5,339 nucleotides of DNA, from assembly GCA_012799265.1 (NCBI GenBank), contig JAAZLP010000241.1, forward strand, positions 1-5,339, in the 5' to 3' direction. The DNA comes from Phyllobacteriaceae bacterium. GTDB taxonomy: Bacteria > Pseudomonadota > Alphaproteobacteria > Rhizobiales > Devosiaceae. The first letter of the stretch is position 1, and every line of letters starts with the position of its first letter. Made by a program: the position numbers and the translations under genes. Under the pieces are notes generated by a model. That model had not been told where the DNA came from. It saw only the letters and a program-made list of their open reading frames with translations, and did no database searches. This document shows positions 1-4,974 of the stretch, in pieces.

Positions 1-12
1 TTCACCAGCGAC
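1..12 (-). ncRNA. First bases of a fourth array sRNA, cut by the window edge
   Basis: A promoter nearly identical to that of the neighbouring unit (19-47) points out of the window to the left, with a predicted start near position 12. Only about a dozen transcribed bases are visible, and they already differ from the 5' ends of the two complete duplicates. The body, motif loops and terminator would lie beyond the left edge. The call rests entirely on the promoter copy. Confidence 0.45.
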
Positions 13-18
13 AATGCC

Positions 19-73
19 AATATAGGTTTTGACCGGATGGTCAGCAATGCAACCTTTGTCATGCCAGCTATGC
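19..73 (-). promoter_or_regulatory. Promoter of the truncated fourth sRNA with upstream element
   Basis: On the minus strand the -35 is TTGCTG (47-42) and the -10 is TATATT (24-19), with a 17-bp spacer. The core differs from the promoter at 322-350 by a single base. A 13-bp element, ATGCCAGCTATGC on the plus strand (61-73), sits 13 bp beyond the -35, as in the other three array promoters. The spacer holds the dyad TGACC-N4-GGTCA (30-43). Confidence 0.6.
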
Positions 74-139
74 ATTAGGCACAGCGTCAAATTGCCCAAA
101 GAAAAGGCATGTGACGCGTTGTCGCTTGAGAATGCAGGC

Positions 140-171
140 AAAAAAAGAGGCCCTATCCGAAGATAGGGCCT
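140..171 (-). terminator. Rho-independent terminator of sRNA copy A
   Basis: A perfect 10-bp stem (148-157 with 162-171) closes a TTCG tetraloop on the minus strand. After CTC it runs into seven T (146-140). The T-run is on the minus strand only, which fixes the direction of transcription. Confidence 0.93.
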
Positions 172-314
172 ACTTAAAGTGGGGCAGAGAGCAAGGGAGG
201 AGGAGTATGCGCTCTGCCATGAACATTGGATCAAGGGAGGAGGAGATGATCCGCAATTCGACGTTGCGATACACTGGCCCGAAGGGAGGAGGAGATCGGG
301 GAGCGCCTCAGCAA
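140..314 (-). ncRNA. Small regulatory RNA with three CCUCCUCCC anti-SD loops (array copy A)
   Basis: This predicted RNA of about 175 nt starts near 314 and ends in the terminator at 140-171. Read on the minus strand it carries the 9-mer CCTCCTCCC three times (292-284, 243-235, 203-195). Each copy lies in the loop of a hairpin: CCCGA/TCGGG (278-300), GGATCA/TGATCC (228-252) and GGCAGAG/CTCTGCC (183-218). This multi-loop anti-Shine-Dalgarno layout is that of the alphaproteobacterial alpha-r14 and CcsR ('cuckoo') sRNA families, in which such motifs are thought to act on mRNAs or proteins; assignment to a named family is inference from motif and architecture. Those RNAs are typically stress-induced and tandemly arranged. 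No open reading frame in the transcript looks coding. The start site is estimated from the promoter only. Confidence 0.82.
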
Positions 315-321
315 CAATGGC

Positions 322-376
322 AATATAGGTTTTGACCGGTTGGTCAGCAATGCGTTTTGCAACGTGCCAGCTATGC
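322..376 (-). promoter_or_regulatory. Promoter of sRNA copy A with conserved upstream element
   Basis: The minus strand reads TTGCTG (350-345), 17 bp, TATATT (327-322); the start is predicted near 314. The plus-strand element GTGCCAGCTATGC (364-376) lies 13 bp beyond the -35. The spacer and -35 edge contain the dyad TGACC-GGTT-GGTCA (333-346). The -35 keeps only the TTG of the sigma-70 consensus, so an activator or an alternative sigma factor (CcsR-type RNAs use RpoH) is plausible; that is inference. Confidence 0.68.
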
Positions 377-438
377 GCTGGGCACAGCGTCAAATTGGCA
401 AGCAACAGGCATGTGATGGTTCAGGGCTGGAGCAAGGC

Positions 439-471
439 AAAAAAAAGAGGCCCCGTCCGAAGACAGGGCCT
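439..471 (-). terminator. Rho-independent terminator of sRNA copy B
   Basis: A 10-bp stem (448-457 with 462-471) and TTCG loop on the minus strand are followed by CTC and eight T (446-439). One position (454/465) is C-A on the plus strand but a G-U wobble on the minus strand. Compared with copy A, the pair at 455/464 has changed on both sides (A-T to G-C). Confidence 0.93.
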
Positions 472-614
472 CATGAAAGTGGGGCAGAGGCAAGGGAGGA
501 GGAGGATGCGCTCTGCCATGAACTTTGGATCAAGGGAGGAGGAGATGATCCGCAATTCGGTGTTGCGATACACTGGCCCGAAGGGAGGAGGAGATCGGGG
601 AGCGCCTCAGCAAC
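439..614 (-). ncRNA. Small regulatory RNA with three CCUCCUCCC anti-SD loops (array copy B)
   Basis: This is the near-identical twin of copy A, about 176 nt, running from about 614 to the terminator at 439-471. CCTCCTCCC occurs on the minus strand at 591-583, 542-534 and 502-494; the last is extended to CCTCCTCCTCCC. The loops are closed by CCCGA/TCGGG (577-599), GGATCA/TGATCC (527-551) and GGCAGAG/CTCTGCC (483-517). All three stems are conserved relative to copy A. Most base differences from copy A fall in linkers or in the terminator, where they keep pairing. The expected role is base pairing through the C/U-rich loops with Shine-Dalgarno-like GGAGG sequences of mRNAs, as proposed for alpha-r14-type RNAs; the actual targets are unknown. 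Confidence 0.82.
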
Positions 615-620
615 AAGGCG

Positions 621-675
621 AATATGAACTCTACTGATCTGGTAGACAATGGCAAAGGTGGCATGCCAGCCATGC
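621..675 (-). promoter_or_regulatory. Promoter of sRNA copy B with conserved upstream element
   Basis: The minus strand reads TTGTCT (649-644), 17 bp, CATATT (626-621), with a start near 614. The spacer is quite different from that of copy A and lacks its TGACC dyad. Even so, the box spacing is identical, and the element ATGCCAGCCATGC (663-675, plus strand) is again 13 bp beyond the -35. Confidence 0.62.
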
Positions 676-708
676 ATTTTTGCATGGGGTGGCAGGCGTG
701 TCGGAAAA

Positions 709-742
709 GAAAAAAGGCTCCGCTCGAGGGGAGAGCGGAGCC
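709..742 (-). terminator. Rho-independent terminator of sRNA copy C
   Basis: A perfect 10-bp GC-rich stem (716-725 with 733-742) with a 7-nt loop is followed on the minus strand by six T (715-710), a C, then TTTT (708-705). Confidence 0.92.
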
Positions 743-822
743 AATAGTTTGACGAGCGGAGGGAGCTCGTCGGAGGGAACGCACCGGGCGCAAGGGAGGG
801 AGGAGAAAACACCCGCTGTGAT
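709..822 (-). ncRNA. Diverged, shorter array sRNA with CCCUCC-type loops (copy C)
   Basis: This predicted RNA of about 114 nt runs from about 822 to the terminator at 709-742. It shares architecture, not sequence, with copies A and B. The first hairpin (785-815, arms CGGGTG/CGCCCG with one wobble) has a loop containing CTCCTCCCTCCC. A linker carries TTCCCTCC (779-772). The second hairpin (751-771) has a perfect 7-bp stem GACGAGC/GCTCGTC with loop TCCCTCC. The terminator loop is also C-rich. The motif spacing therefore changes from CCTCC repeats to CCCTCC repeats, which could alter target choice. It is probably an older paralogue of the same family, although independent origin cannot be excluded. 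The 5' end is inferred from the promoter. Confidence 0.72.
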
Positions 823-828
823 GTGCTC

Positions 829-883
829 GATATATGAGCACATACATGCGGTGCCAACCGGGGGGCTGGCATGTCAGGCATGT
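829..883 (-). promoter_or_regulatory. Promoter of sRNA copy C with conserved upstream element
   Basis: The minus strand reads TTGGCA (857-852), 17 bp, TATATC (834-829), with a start near 822. A version of the upstream element, ATGTCAGGCATGT (871-883, 10 of 13 bases as in copy B), lies 13 bp beyond the -35. A perfect inverted repeat, ATGTGCTC/GAGCACAT (821-828 and 836-843), brackets the -10, which sits in its 7-bp centre. Confidence 0.58.
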
Positions 884-1031
884 CGCTTACGCATAGCGGC
901 GCGAAAAAGATCAATGAAATCAATGGTCAAGACAAGCTTGCGACCGCCTGCCGCAGCGCTGTTCGGGGTCTGAATGCTTTCTCGGCGCGTCGCCGACAAA
1001 ATAATCAGCTCCCTGCATATCGCTTGGGCGA
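884..1031. other. Gene-free spacer between the sRNA array and the HAD gene
   Basis: I see no credible gene here. A short perfect inverted repeat TCGGCG/CGCCGA (982-996) lies about 35 bp beyond the HAD stop codon. It lacks a T-run on either strand, so it is at best a weak 3' end for the HAD transcript. If the HAD message has no stronger terminator, it could read into the sRNA array. Confidence 0.5.
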
Positions 1032-1739
1032 TCAGGGTAGGGACTCGAAACCGGCCAAAACGGGAGCGAGTTCGCCCAGGTGGGCGATGCGCGCGTAGCG
1101 CGGCTCATCATGGGGCTCGTCGGCATGTTCATAGGCCCAGGTGAGGTCGTGGGGCACATATACCGCGTGGCTGCCGGTGGCGAGGGCGGGAAGAATGTCG
1201 GAGCGGAGCGAATTGCCGATCATGACCGTGTGAGCCGGACCCTCCGTATGGCGCTCGAAGATTCGCCGATAGGTGGCTTCATTCTTGTCCGAGACGATCT
1301 CGATGGCCGCGAAATATTCGGCAAGGCCCGAGGCGGCCAGCTTGCGCTCCTGGTCGAAGAGGTCGCCCTTGGTGACGAGAATGAGCCGATAGCGCTGCTG
1401 CAGTTCCTCCAGCGCCTGATCGACGTGGGGCAGGGTTTCGATCTCGTAGTTCATTAACTCGCGGCTGGCCGCGAGAATTTCGGCGATGACCCGTCCGGGC
1501 ACCTTGTGGTCGGTGACGTCGAGAGCCGTCTCGATCATCGAAAGCGCAAAGCCCTTGGCGCCGAAACCATAGAAGCCGAGATTGCGGGCGGTCAGGGAAA
1601 TGAGCTTGTCGTCGAGATCGGGGACATCGGCATGCTCGCTCAAGAGGTCCTTGAAGCGCTGCTGGGTGAGGCGAAAGTACTGCTCATTTTCCCAGAGCGT
1701 GTCGTCGGCATCGAGCGCGATGGTGGTTATGCGCGGCAT
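1032..1739 (-). CDS. HAD-superfamily hydrolase
   Basis: This encodes a 235-residue cytoplasmic phosphatase-like enzyme of the haloacid dehalogenase superfamily. Motif I is DADDT at 10-14, with nucleophile D10 and general acid D12. Motif II is the T in LVTKGD (T123). Motif III is K152 in SDKNEAT. Motif IV is GNSLRSD (175-181), supplying the Mg2+-binding acidic residue. The cap domain is the helical insert between motifs I and II. All catalytic residues are present; the substrate cannot be told from sequence, though phosphoesters of small metabolites or nucleotides are typical. I chose ATG at 1739 because the core begins there (MPRITTIALD) and a GAGAG lies just upstream. The longer frame starting at 1787 would encode the terminator hairpin as protein. 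It follows lysR in the same direction, 95 bp downstream. Confidence 0.9.
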   Translation of the reverse strand: MPRITTIALDADDTLWENEQYFRLTQQRFKDLLSEHADVPDLDDKLISLTARNLGFYGFGAKGFALSMIETALDVTDHKVPGRVIAEILAASRELMNYEIETLPHVDQALEELQQRYRLILVTKGDLFDQERKLAASGLAEYFAAIEIVSDKNEATYRRIFERHTEGPAHTVMIGNSLRSDILPALATGSHAVYVPHDLTWAYEHADEPHDEPRYARIAHLGELAPVLAGFESLP

Positions 1740-1750
1740 GGTGAACTCTC

Positions 1751-1782
1751 GAAAGAAAAGAGGACCGTCGATGTGACGGTCC
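1751..1782 (-). terminator. Terminator between the lysR gene and the HAD gene
   Basis: On the minus strand a perfect 8-bp stem GGACCGTC/GACGGTCC (1782-1775 with 1769-1762) has a 5-nt loop and is followed by TCTTTTCTTT (1761-1752). It should end the lysR transcript. It stops only 11 bp before the HAD start codon, so it lies in the HAD leader and could instead act as an attenuator. Confidence 0.82.
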
Positions 1783-1834
1783 CACAAGGCTCGGGGCGCA
1801 AAGCTTCAGAAGGACGCTGGGATCCGGAGGATCG

Positions 1835-2728
1835 CTAGAACGACCATTCCCTGGCTTTGGACACGAGGAAGTCGCGGAAGACGCCGACGCGCTTGGAATT
1901 CTTGAGAGCAGGCGGATAAACGAAATAGGCTTCGTAGGCGGGCAGCTCGATCTCGGGCAGAACCTGGACCAGGCCGTCTTCCTTTTCCGTCACATAGGCG
2001 GGCAACATGGCGATGCCGATACCGGCGCGGGCGGCCTGCATCATGCCATAGATGGCATTGACCTTGAGCACGGCGCGGCGCGGGCTGGAATCGCTGCGGC
2101 CCATGCGCTCGAGATAGTTGATGTCGCCCAGATAGGACGGCACGGGCTCGCCGAAGCTGATGATGCGATGGTTGTCCAAGTCCTCAGGAGAGGTCGGCGC
2201 GCCATGTTCCTCGATATAGGAATTGGACGCGTAGAAGTGGTTGTGCACCGTGAACAGCTTGCGCTGGATCATTTCCGACTGGTTCGGACGGTGCAGACGG
2301 ATGGCGACGTCTGCCTCACGCATGGCGAGGTCAAGCTCGGCGTCGTTGAGGCGGATTTCAAGCTGGATCAGGGGATAGAGCTTGAGAAACTCATCCAGAC
2401 GCGACGAGAGCCAGGTCGAGCCTATACCGACGGTGGTGGTGACGATGAGCGGGCCGGTCGGGACGTCCTGACTTTCAGACATCTGCGTTTCGACCTGCTG
2501 CAACTCCCAGTGCATACGGTGCGCTGTGCGGAAGAGCTGCTCGCCCACCTCGGTGAGCACGAGGCCGCGGGCGTGGCGAATAAAAAGCTTTAGCCCGAGA
2601 TCATCTTCAAGGGCAGAAATCTGGCGGCTCACGGCCGACTGGCTCATGCCGAGCTTTTCGGCAGCGTGGGTGAAAGAGCCCGACTCAGCGGCGGTATGGA
2701 AAATCCGGAGCTTGTCCCAGTCGAGCAT
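1835..2728 (-). CDS. lsrB: LysR-family transcriptional regulator, LsrB/VtlR-like
   Basis: This is a 297-residue LysR-type regulator, full length for the family. An N-terminal winged helix-turn-helix (about 2-61, recognition region SQSAVSRQIS at 29-38) is followed by a linker helix. The periplasmic-binding-protein-like effector domain starts near residue 92. The opening MLDWDKLRIF and its place directly downstream of trxB match LsrB of Sinorhizobium and VtlR of Brucella, recognised from memory rather than by alignment. Those orthologues control stress and envelope functions, and VtlR activates AbcR-type sRNA genes. The translated protein contains no cysteine, which matters because LsrB has been described as a thiol-based redox sensor. 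The start at 2728 fits the family, but the Shine-Dalgarno is weak (AAAGG about 10 bp upstream). A terminator follows. The gene symbol is tentative. Confidence 0.85.
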   Translation of the reverse strand: MLDWDKLRIFHTAAESGSFTHAAEKLGMSQSAVSRQISALEDDLGLKLFIRHARGLVLTEVGEQLFRTAHRMHWELQQVETQMSESQDVPTGPLIVTTTVGIGSTWLSSRLDEFLKLYPLIQLEIRLNDAELDLAMREADVAIRLHRPNQSEMIQRKLFTVHNHFYASNSYIEEHGAPTSPEDLDNHRIISFGEPVPSYLGDINYLERMGRSDSSPRRAVLKVNAIYGMMQAARAGIGIAMLPAYVTEKEDGLVQVLPEIELPAYEAYFVYPPALKNSKRVGVFRDFLVSKAREWSF

Positions 2729-2845
2729 TTTGCGACGCCTTTTTTGTTATCTTTCAGCCAGGTCGTACCACGAACCCCGCTTTAGGCGAGGGTCGTACGC
2801 TAATTGTGACAGCCTTGTGTTTTCCCCAAGTCATGCTGTCGCAGC
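2729..2845 (-). promoter_or_regulatory. trxB-lysR intergenic region with direct repeats (candidate lysR control region)
   Basis: The 8-mer GGTCGTAC occurs twice (2761-2768 and 2791-2798), exactly 30 bp apart, about three helical turns. Between and overlapping them is an imperfect hairpin (2771-2795). A weak promoter-like pair on the minus strand, TTCGTG-N17-GATAAC, overlaps the repeats. LysR regulators commonly autoregulate from such sites, but no classical T-N11-A operator stands out. No convincing trxB terminator is visible here. Confidence 0.35.
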
Positions 2846-3796
2846 CTATTCCGCCGCCTCGGCGAGTTCATGGGCAGCGAGGTAGCGCTCTGCATCGAGC
2901 GCGGCCATGCAGCCCATGCCGGCCGCAGTCACGGCCTGGCGGTAGATGTCGTCGGTAACGTCGCCAGCGGCAAAGACGCCGGGGATATTGGTTTCGGTGG
3001 TGCCGGGCTTCACCTGGAGATAGCCACCCGGCTTCATGTCCAGCTTGCCGGCGAAGATCGAGGTCGCCGGCGCGTGGCCGATGGCGACGAAGACGCCGTC
3101 GATCTTCTGCTCATAGGTTTCACCGGTTGCGCGGTTGCGCAGGGTGACGGAATTGACAGAAGGGGGCATGGGGGCGCCGCCGACTTCGACGACCTCGGTG
3201 TTCCAGCGCACTTCGATCTTGGGATTCTTGAAGAGGCGTTCCTGCAGGATGCGTTCGGCGCGGAATTCGTCGCGGCGATGCACGACGATGACCTTTTCAG
3301 CGAAATTGGTGAGGAAGAGGGCCTCTTCAACAGCGGTATTGCCGCCGCCGACCACGAGCACTTCCTTGCCGCGATAGAAGAAGCCGTCGCAGGTGGCGCA
3401 GGCGGACACGCCAAAGCCCTGGAATTTCTGTTCGGAAGGCAGACCAAGCCATTTGGCCTGCGCGCCGGTCGCGATGATGATGCTGTCGGCGGTGTAGGTG
3501 TCGCCGCTGTCGCCGGTGAGGACGAAGGGGCGGCGGTCGAAGTCGACATGGGTGATGATGTCGTTGACGATCTTGGTGCCGACATGTTCGGCCTGCGCCT
3601 TCATCTGGTCCATAAGCCAGGGGCCCTGGATGACATCGGCAAAGCCGGGGTAATTTTCCACGTCGGTGGTGATGGTGAGCTGACCGCCGGGCTGCAGGCC
3701 CTGGATCATGACCGGCTCCAGCATTGCGCGTGCCGCATAGATGGCGGCGGTATAGCCGGCAGGGCCCGAACCGATAATGACGACCTTTGCGTGCAT
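2846..3796 (-). CDS. trxB: Thioredoxin-disulfide reductase
   Basis: This encodes a 316-residue low-molecular-weight flavoprotein that uses NADPH to reduce thioredoxin, supplying reducing power to ribonucleotide reductase, peroxiredoxins and methionine sulfoxide reductases in the cytoplasm. The FAD-binding Rossmann motif is GSGPAG (9-14). The redox-active centre is CATCD (C133, C136, with acid D137). The NADPH-binding motif is GGGNTAVEEA (150-159), with HRRDEFRA (173-180) contacting the 2'-phosphate. The second FAD motif is VFAAGD (274-279). All catalytic residues are intact and the length is normal. ATG at 3796 is supported by GGAG about 10 bp upstream. A good promoter lies at 3842-3870, and the LsrB-like regulator gene lies 117 bp downstream, an association seen in other Hyphomicrobiales. 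Confidence 0.97.
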   Translation of the reverse strand: MHAKVVIIGSGPAGYTAAIYAARAMLEPVMIQGLQPGGQLTITTDVENYPGFADVIQGPWLMDQMKAQAEHVGTKIVNDIITHVDFDRRPFVLTGDSGDTYTADSIIIATGAQAKWLGLPSEQKFQGFGVSACATCDGFFYRGKEVLVVGGGNTAVEEALFLTNFAEKVIVVHRRDEFRAERILQERLFKNPKIEVRWNTEVVEVGGAPMPPSVNSVTLRNRATGETYEQKIDGVFVAIGHAPATSIFAGKLDMKPGGYLQVKPGTTETNIPGVFAAGDVTDDIYRQAVTAAGMGCMAALDAERYLAAHELAEAAE

Positions 3797-3841
3797 TGCA
3801 GCGCTACTCCAACACGTCCGAGAAGAAAGTCCCGCGCCCCT

Positions 3842-3870
3842 AGTTAAGGTGCGAAGGGGCGAGGTTTCAA
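3842..3870 (-). promoter_or_regulatory. Promoter of trxB
   Basis: The minus strand reads TTGAAA (3870-3865), 17-bp spacer, TTAACT (3847-3842), giving a leader of about 40 nt. The -35 lies in CCTTGAAA, which also matches the CTTGAA of heat-shock (RpoH) promoters, so stress control is possible. It lies just downstream of the greA terminator hairpin, so trxB need not depend on greA transcription. Confidence 0.6.
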
Positions 3871-3871
3871 G

Positions 3872-3909
3872 GCAAAGTCACTCCCGCGAGGCAGATGCCC
3901 GCGGGAGTG
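3872..3909 (-). terminator. Probable terminator of greA
   Basis: A perfect 10-bp stem CACTCCCGCG/CGCGGGAGTG (3879-3888 with 3900-3909) is extended inside by GGC/GCC around a 4-nt loop. On the minus strand it is followed only by ACTTTG, a weak U-tract. The hairpin is strong and well placed, 46 bp after the greA stop; efficiency is uncertain. Confidence 0.65.
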
Positions 3910-3955
3910 AACAGAAAAGATCAATGGTGTGGCGGTGAGGTGACCGTACGGGTCG

Positions 3956-4429
3956 TCAGATGTACTTGATCTCGAGGATCTCGTAGCTGCGCGAACCACC
4001 GGGGGCGGCGACCTCGAACGAATCGCCGACTTCCTTACCAATCATGGCGCGGGCAATCGGTGCGGAGATCGAAATGCGGCCGCCGGTTGCGTCAGCTTCC
4101 GGGTCGCCCACGATCTGGTAGGTCTTTTCTTCCTCAGTGTCCTCGTCAACGAAGGTCACGGTGGCGCCGAACTTGACCGTCGAGCCGCTGAGCTTGGTGA
4201 CATCGATGATGTCGGCGAGCGCCAGCAAGGTCTCTAGTTCCTTGATGCGGCCTTCGTTTAGGCTCTGCTGTTCCTTGGCGGCGGAATATTCGGCGTTTTC
4301 GGACAGGTCGCCATGGGCGCGCGCTTCGGCAATCGCGTCAATGATGCGACGACGTTCATTGCTGGTACGGTGCTCAAACTCCGCGGTAAGGGCCTTGTGG
4401 CCCTGAACCGTCATCGGGATCTTGTCCAT
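3956..4429 (-). CDS. greA: Transcription elongation factor GreA
   Basis: This 157-residue protein is the usual GreA length. The N-terminal coiled coil (about 8-75) carries at its tip the loop GDLSENAEY (40-48). Its acidic residues D41 and E44 reach through the RNA polymerase secondary channel and stimulate cleavage of backtracked RNA. The C-terminal FKBP-like globular domain (about 80-157) ends in EILEIKYI, typical of the family. I chose ATG at 4429 (MDKIPMT) because GGAGG lies 10 bp upstream and the family begins there. A 22-codon in-frame extension to 4495 lacks family similarity and would place the Shine-Dalgarno inside the gene. It stands alone between csp and trxB with a terminator after it. 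Confidence 0.97.
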   Translation of the reverse strand: MDKIPMTVQGHKALTAEFEHRTSNERRRIIDAIAEARAHGDLSENAEYSAAKEQQSLNEGRIKELETLLALADIIDVTKLSGSTVKFGATVTFVDEDTEEEKTYQIVGDPEADATGGRISISAPIARAMIGKEVGDSFEVAAPGGSRSYEILEIKYI

Positions 4430-4704
4430 CGTTGTGTAGCCTCCAATCGGCTCGACAAAAAATACTGATGCGCGCGGCTGCCCATTTGCGGCCACGTCGC
4501 AGAGACGAAACTGGTAATTGCCCCCGACCAGCAGTGCTGATCAAAATGGCATGACTCTCCGTGCCAAATGCGTTCGGCGACTGCGTCACGGCATATGTCA
4601 GGAGATATAGCTAGCTTGCCCGCGCTATCGGCTGCGGTCAAGCGAACACTGCCCCCTCAGATAGGCGCTCCACACCCCAAAGGGAAGGTGCGCCCACTTC
4701 AACT
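4430..4704 (-). other. Long spacer and leader upstream of greA
   Basis: About 275 bp without a credible gene. A weak greA promoter candidate on the minus strand is TTGGCA (4566-4561), 16 bp, TTTGAT (4544-4539); other pairs are no better. A near-perfect 17-bp palindrome (4526-4542, one mismatched pair around the central base) directly follows that -10 and could be an operator. Nothing else stands out. Confidence 0.35.
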
Positions 4705-4745
4705 CTTAAACAGAAGGGGCGCGTTCCGGATGGAACACGCCCCTT
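4705..4745 (-). terminator. Rho-independent terminator of csp
   Basis: A 14-bp stem (4714-4727 with 4732-4745) has a 4-nt loop. The one imperfect pair (4722/4737) is C-A on the plus strand but a U-G wobble on the minus strand, so the hairpin is made for minus-strand RNA. It is followed by CTGTTTAAG, and the stem itself ends in TT. It begins 19 bp after the csp stop. Confidence 0.85.
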
Positions 4746-4764
4746 CCGTCATTTGGTTAGTGGT

Positions 4765-4974
4765 TTAGCTTGCGGTCAGATTGTCGGCGGCGGACTTGCC
4801 AGTCCGCTTGTCCTTGACGATCTCGTAGTTGACCTTCTGGCCTTCATCCAGGCCGTTCAGGCCAGAGCGCTGGACAGCGGAGATGTGGACGAATACGTCC
4901 GCACCACCTTCATCCGGCTGAATAAAGCCGTAGCCTTTTTGGCCGTTGAACCACTTAACGGTGCCCGTTGCCAT
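4765..4974 (-). CDS. Cold-shock-domain protein (CspA family)
   Basis: This is a 69-residue single cold-shock domain, the standard size. It is a five-stranded OB fold that binds single-stranded RNA and DNA and melts secondary structure in mRNAs. RNP1 is KGYGFI (13-18) and RNP2 is VFVHIS (27-32), with the usual start ATGTVKWFN. ATG at 4974 has GAGGG about 10 bp upstream. The predicted leader is long (about 146 nt), as in cold-inducible csp genes, though cold induction cannot be told from sequence because the family includes constitutive members. A strong terminator follows, so it is monocistronic. Alphaproteobacteria carry several paralogues, so I give no specific symbol. Confidence 0.96.
   Translation of the reverse strand: MATGTVKWFNGQKGYGFIQPDEGGADVFVHISAVQRSGLNGLDEGQKVNYEIVKDKRTGKSAADNLTAS

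Larger units (their letters stand above)
17..615. repeat. Tandem duplication of an approximately 300-bp sRNA unit (two copies)
   Basis: Positions about 17-316 and 320-615 are two head-to-tail copies. The offset is 303 bp in the promoter part, falling to 299 bp in the RNA body because of small indels between. Within the RNA bodies (172-314 against 472-613) I count only about eight differences, and the last 50 bases are identical. The segment between terminator and next promoter is more diverged, for example around 91-139 against 394-438. The conserved parts are those that matter for a small RNA: promoter, motif hairpins and terminator. A third, much more diverged unit follows at 621-883. Confidence 0.9.

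Noticed and set aside
111..637. Plus-strand open frames at 111-335, 332-637 and 340-627 with strong GGAGGAG sequences before ATG
   Set aside because: The apparent ribosome-binding sites are the complement of the anti-SD loops of the minus-strand sRNAs. The two main frames repeat because the DNA is duplicated, and the peptides are basic, low-complexity and unlike known proteins.
1..883. CRISPR array
   Set aside because: The repeated words differ in spacing and sit inside hairpins of 300-bp units; there are no regular short repeats separated by unique spacers.
471..923. Minus-strand open frame of 150 residues and overlapping shorter ones
   Set aside because: They run through a terminator and two sRNA promoters, are rich in Ser, Pro and Leu from CT-rich repeats, and have no credible start context.
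982..996. Inverted repeat TCGGCG/CGCCGA as the HAD terminator
   Set aside because: The stem is only 6 bp and there is no T-run on either strand.
1032..1787. Longer HAD start at 1787
   Set aside because: The extra 16 residues would be encoded by the terminator hairpin; ATG at 1739 starts the HAD fold properly.
2870..3847. Plus-strand 325-residue open frame
   Set aside because: It is antisense to trxB, which has complete catalytic motifs; the frame arises from GC-rich third positions.
3956..4495. Longer GreA start at 4495
   Set aside because: The extension would enclose the GGAGG ribosome-binding site and exceed the normal family length.
4590..4643. TTGACC and CTATAT on the minus strand as a greA promoter
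   Set aside because: The boxes are 25 bp apart, too far for a normal sigma-70 promoter.
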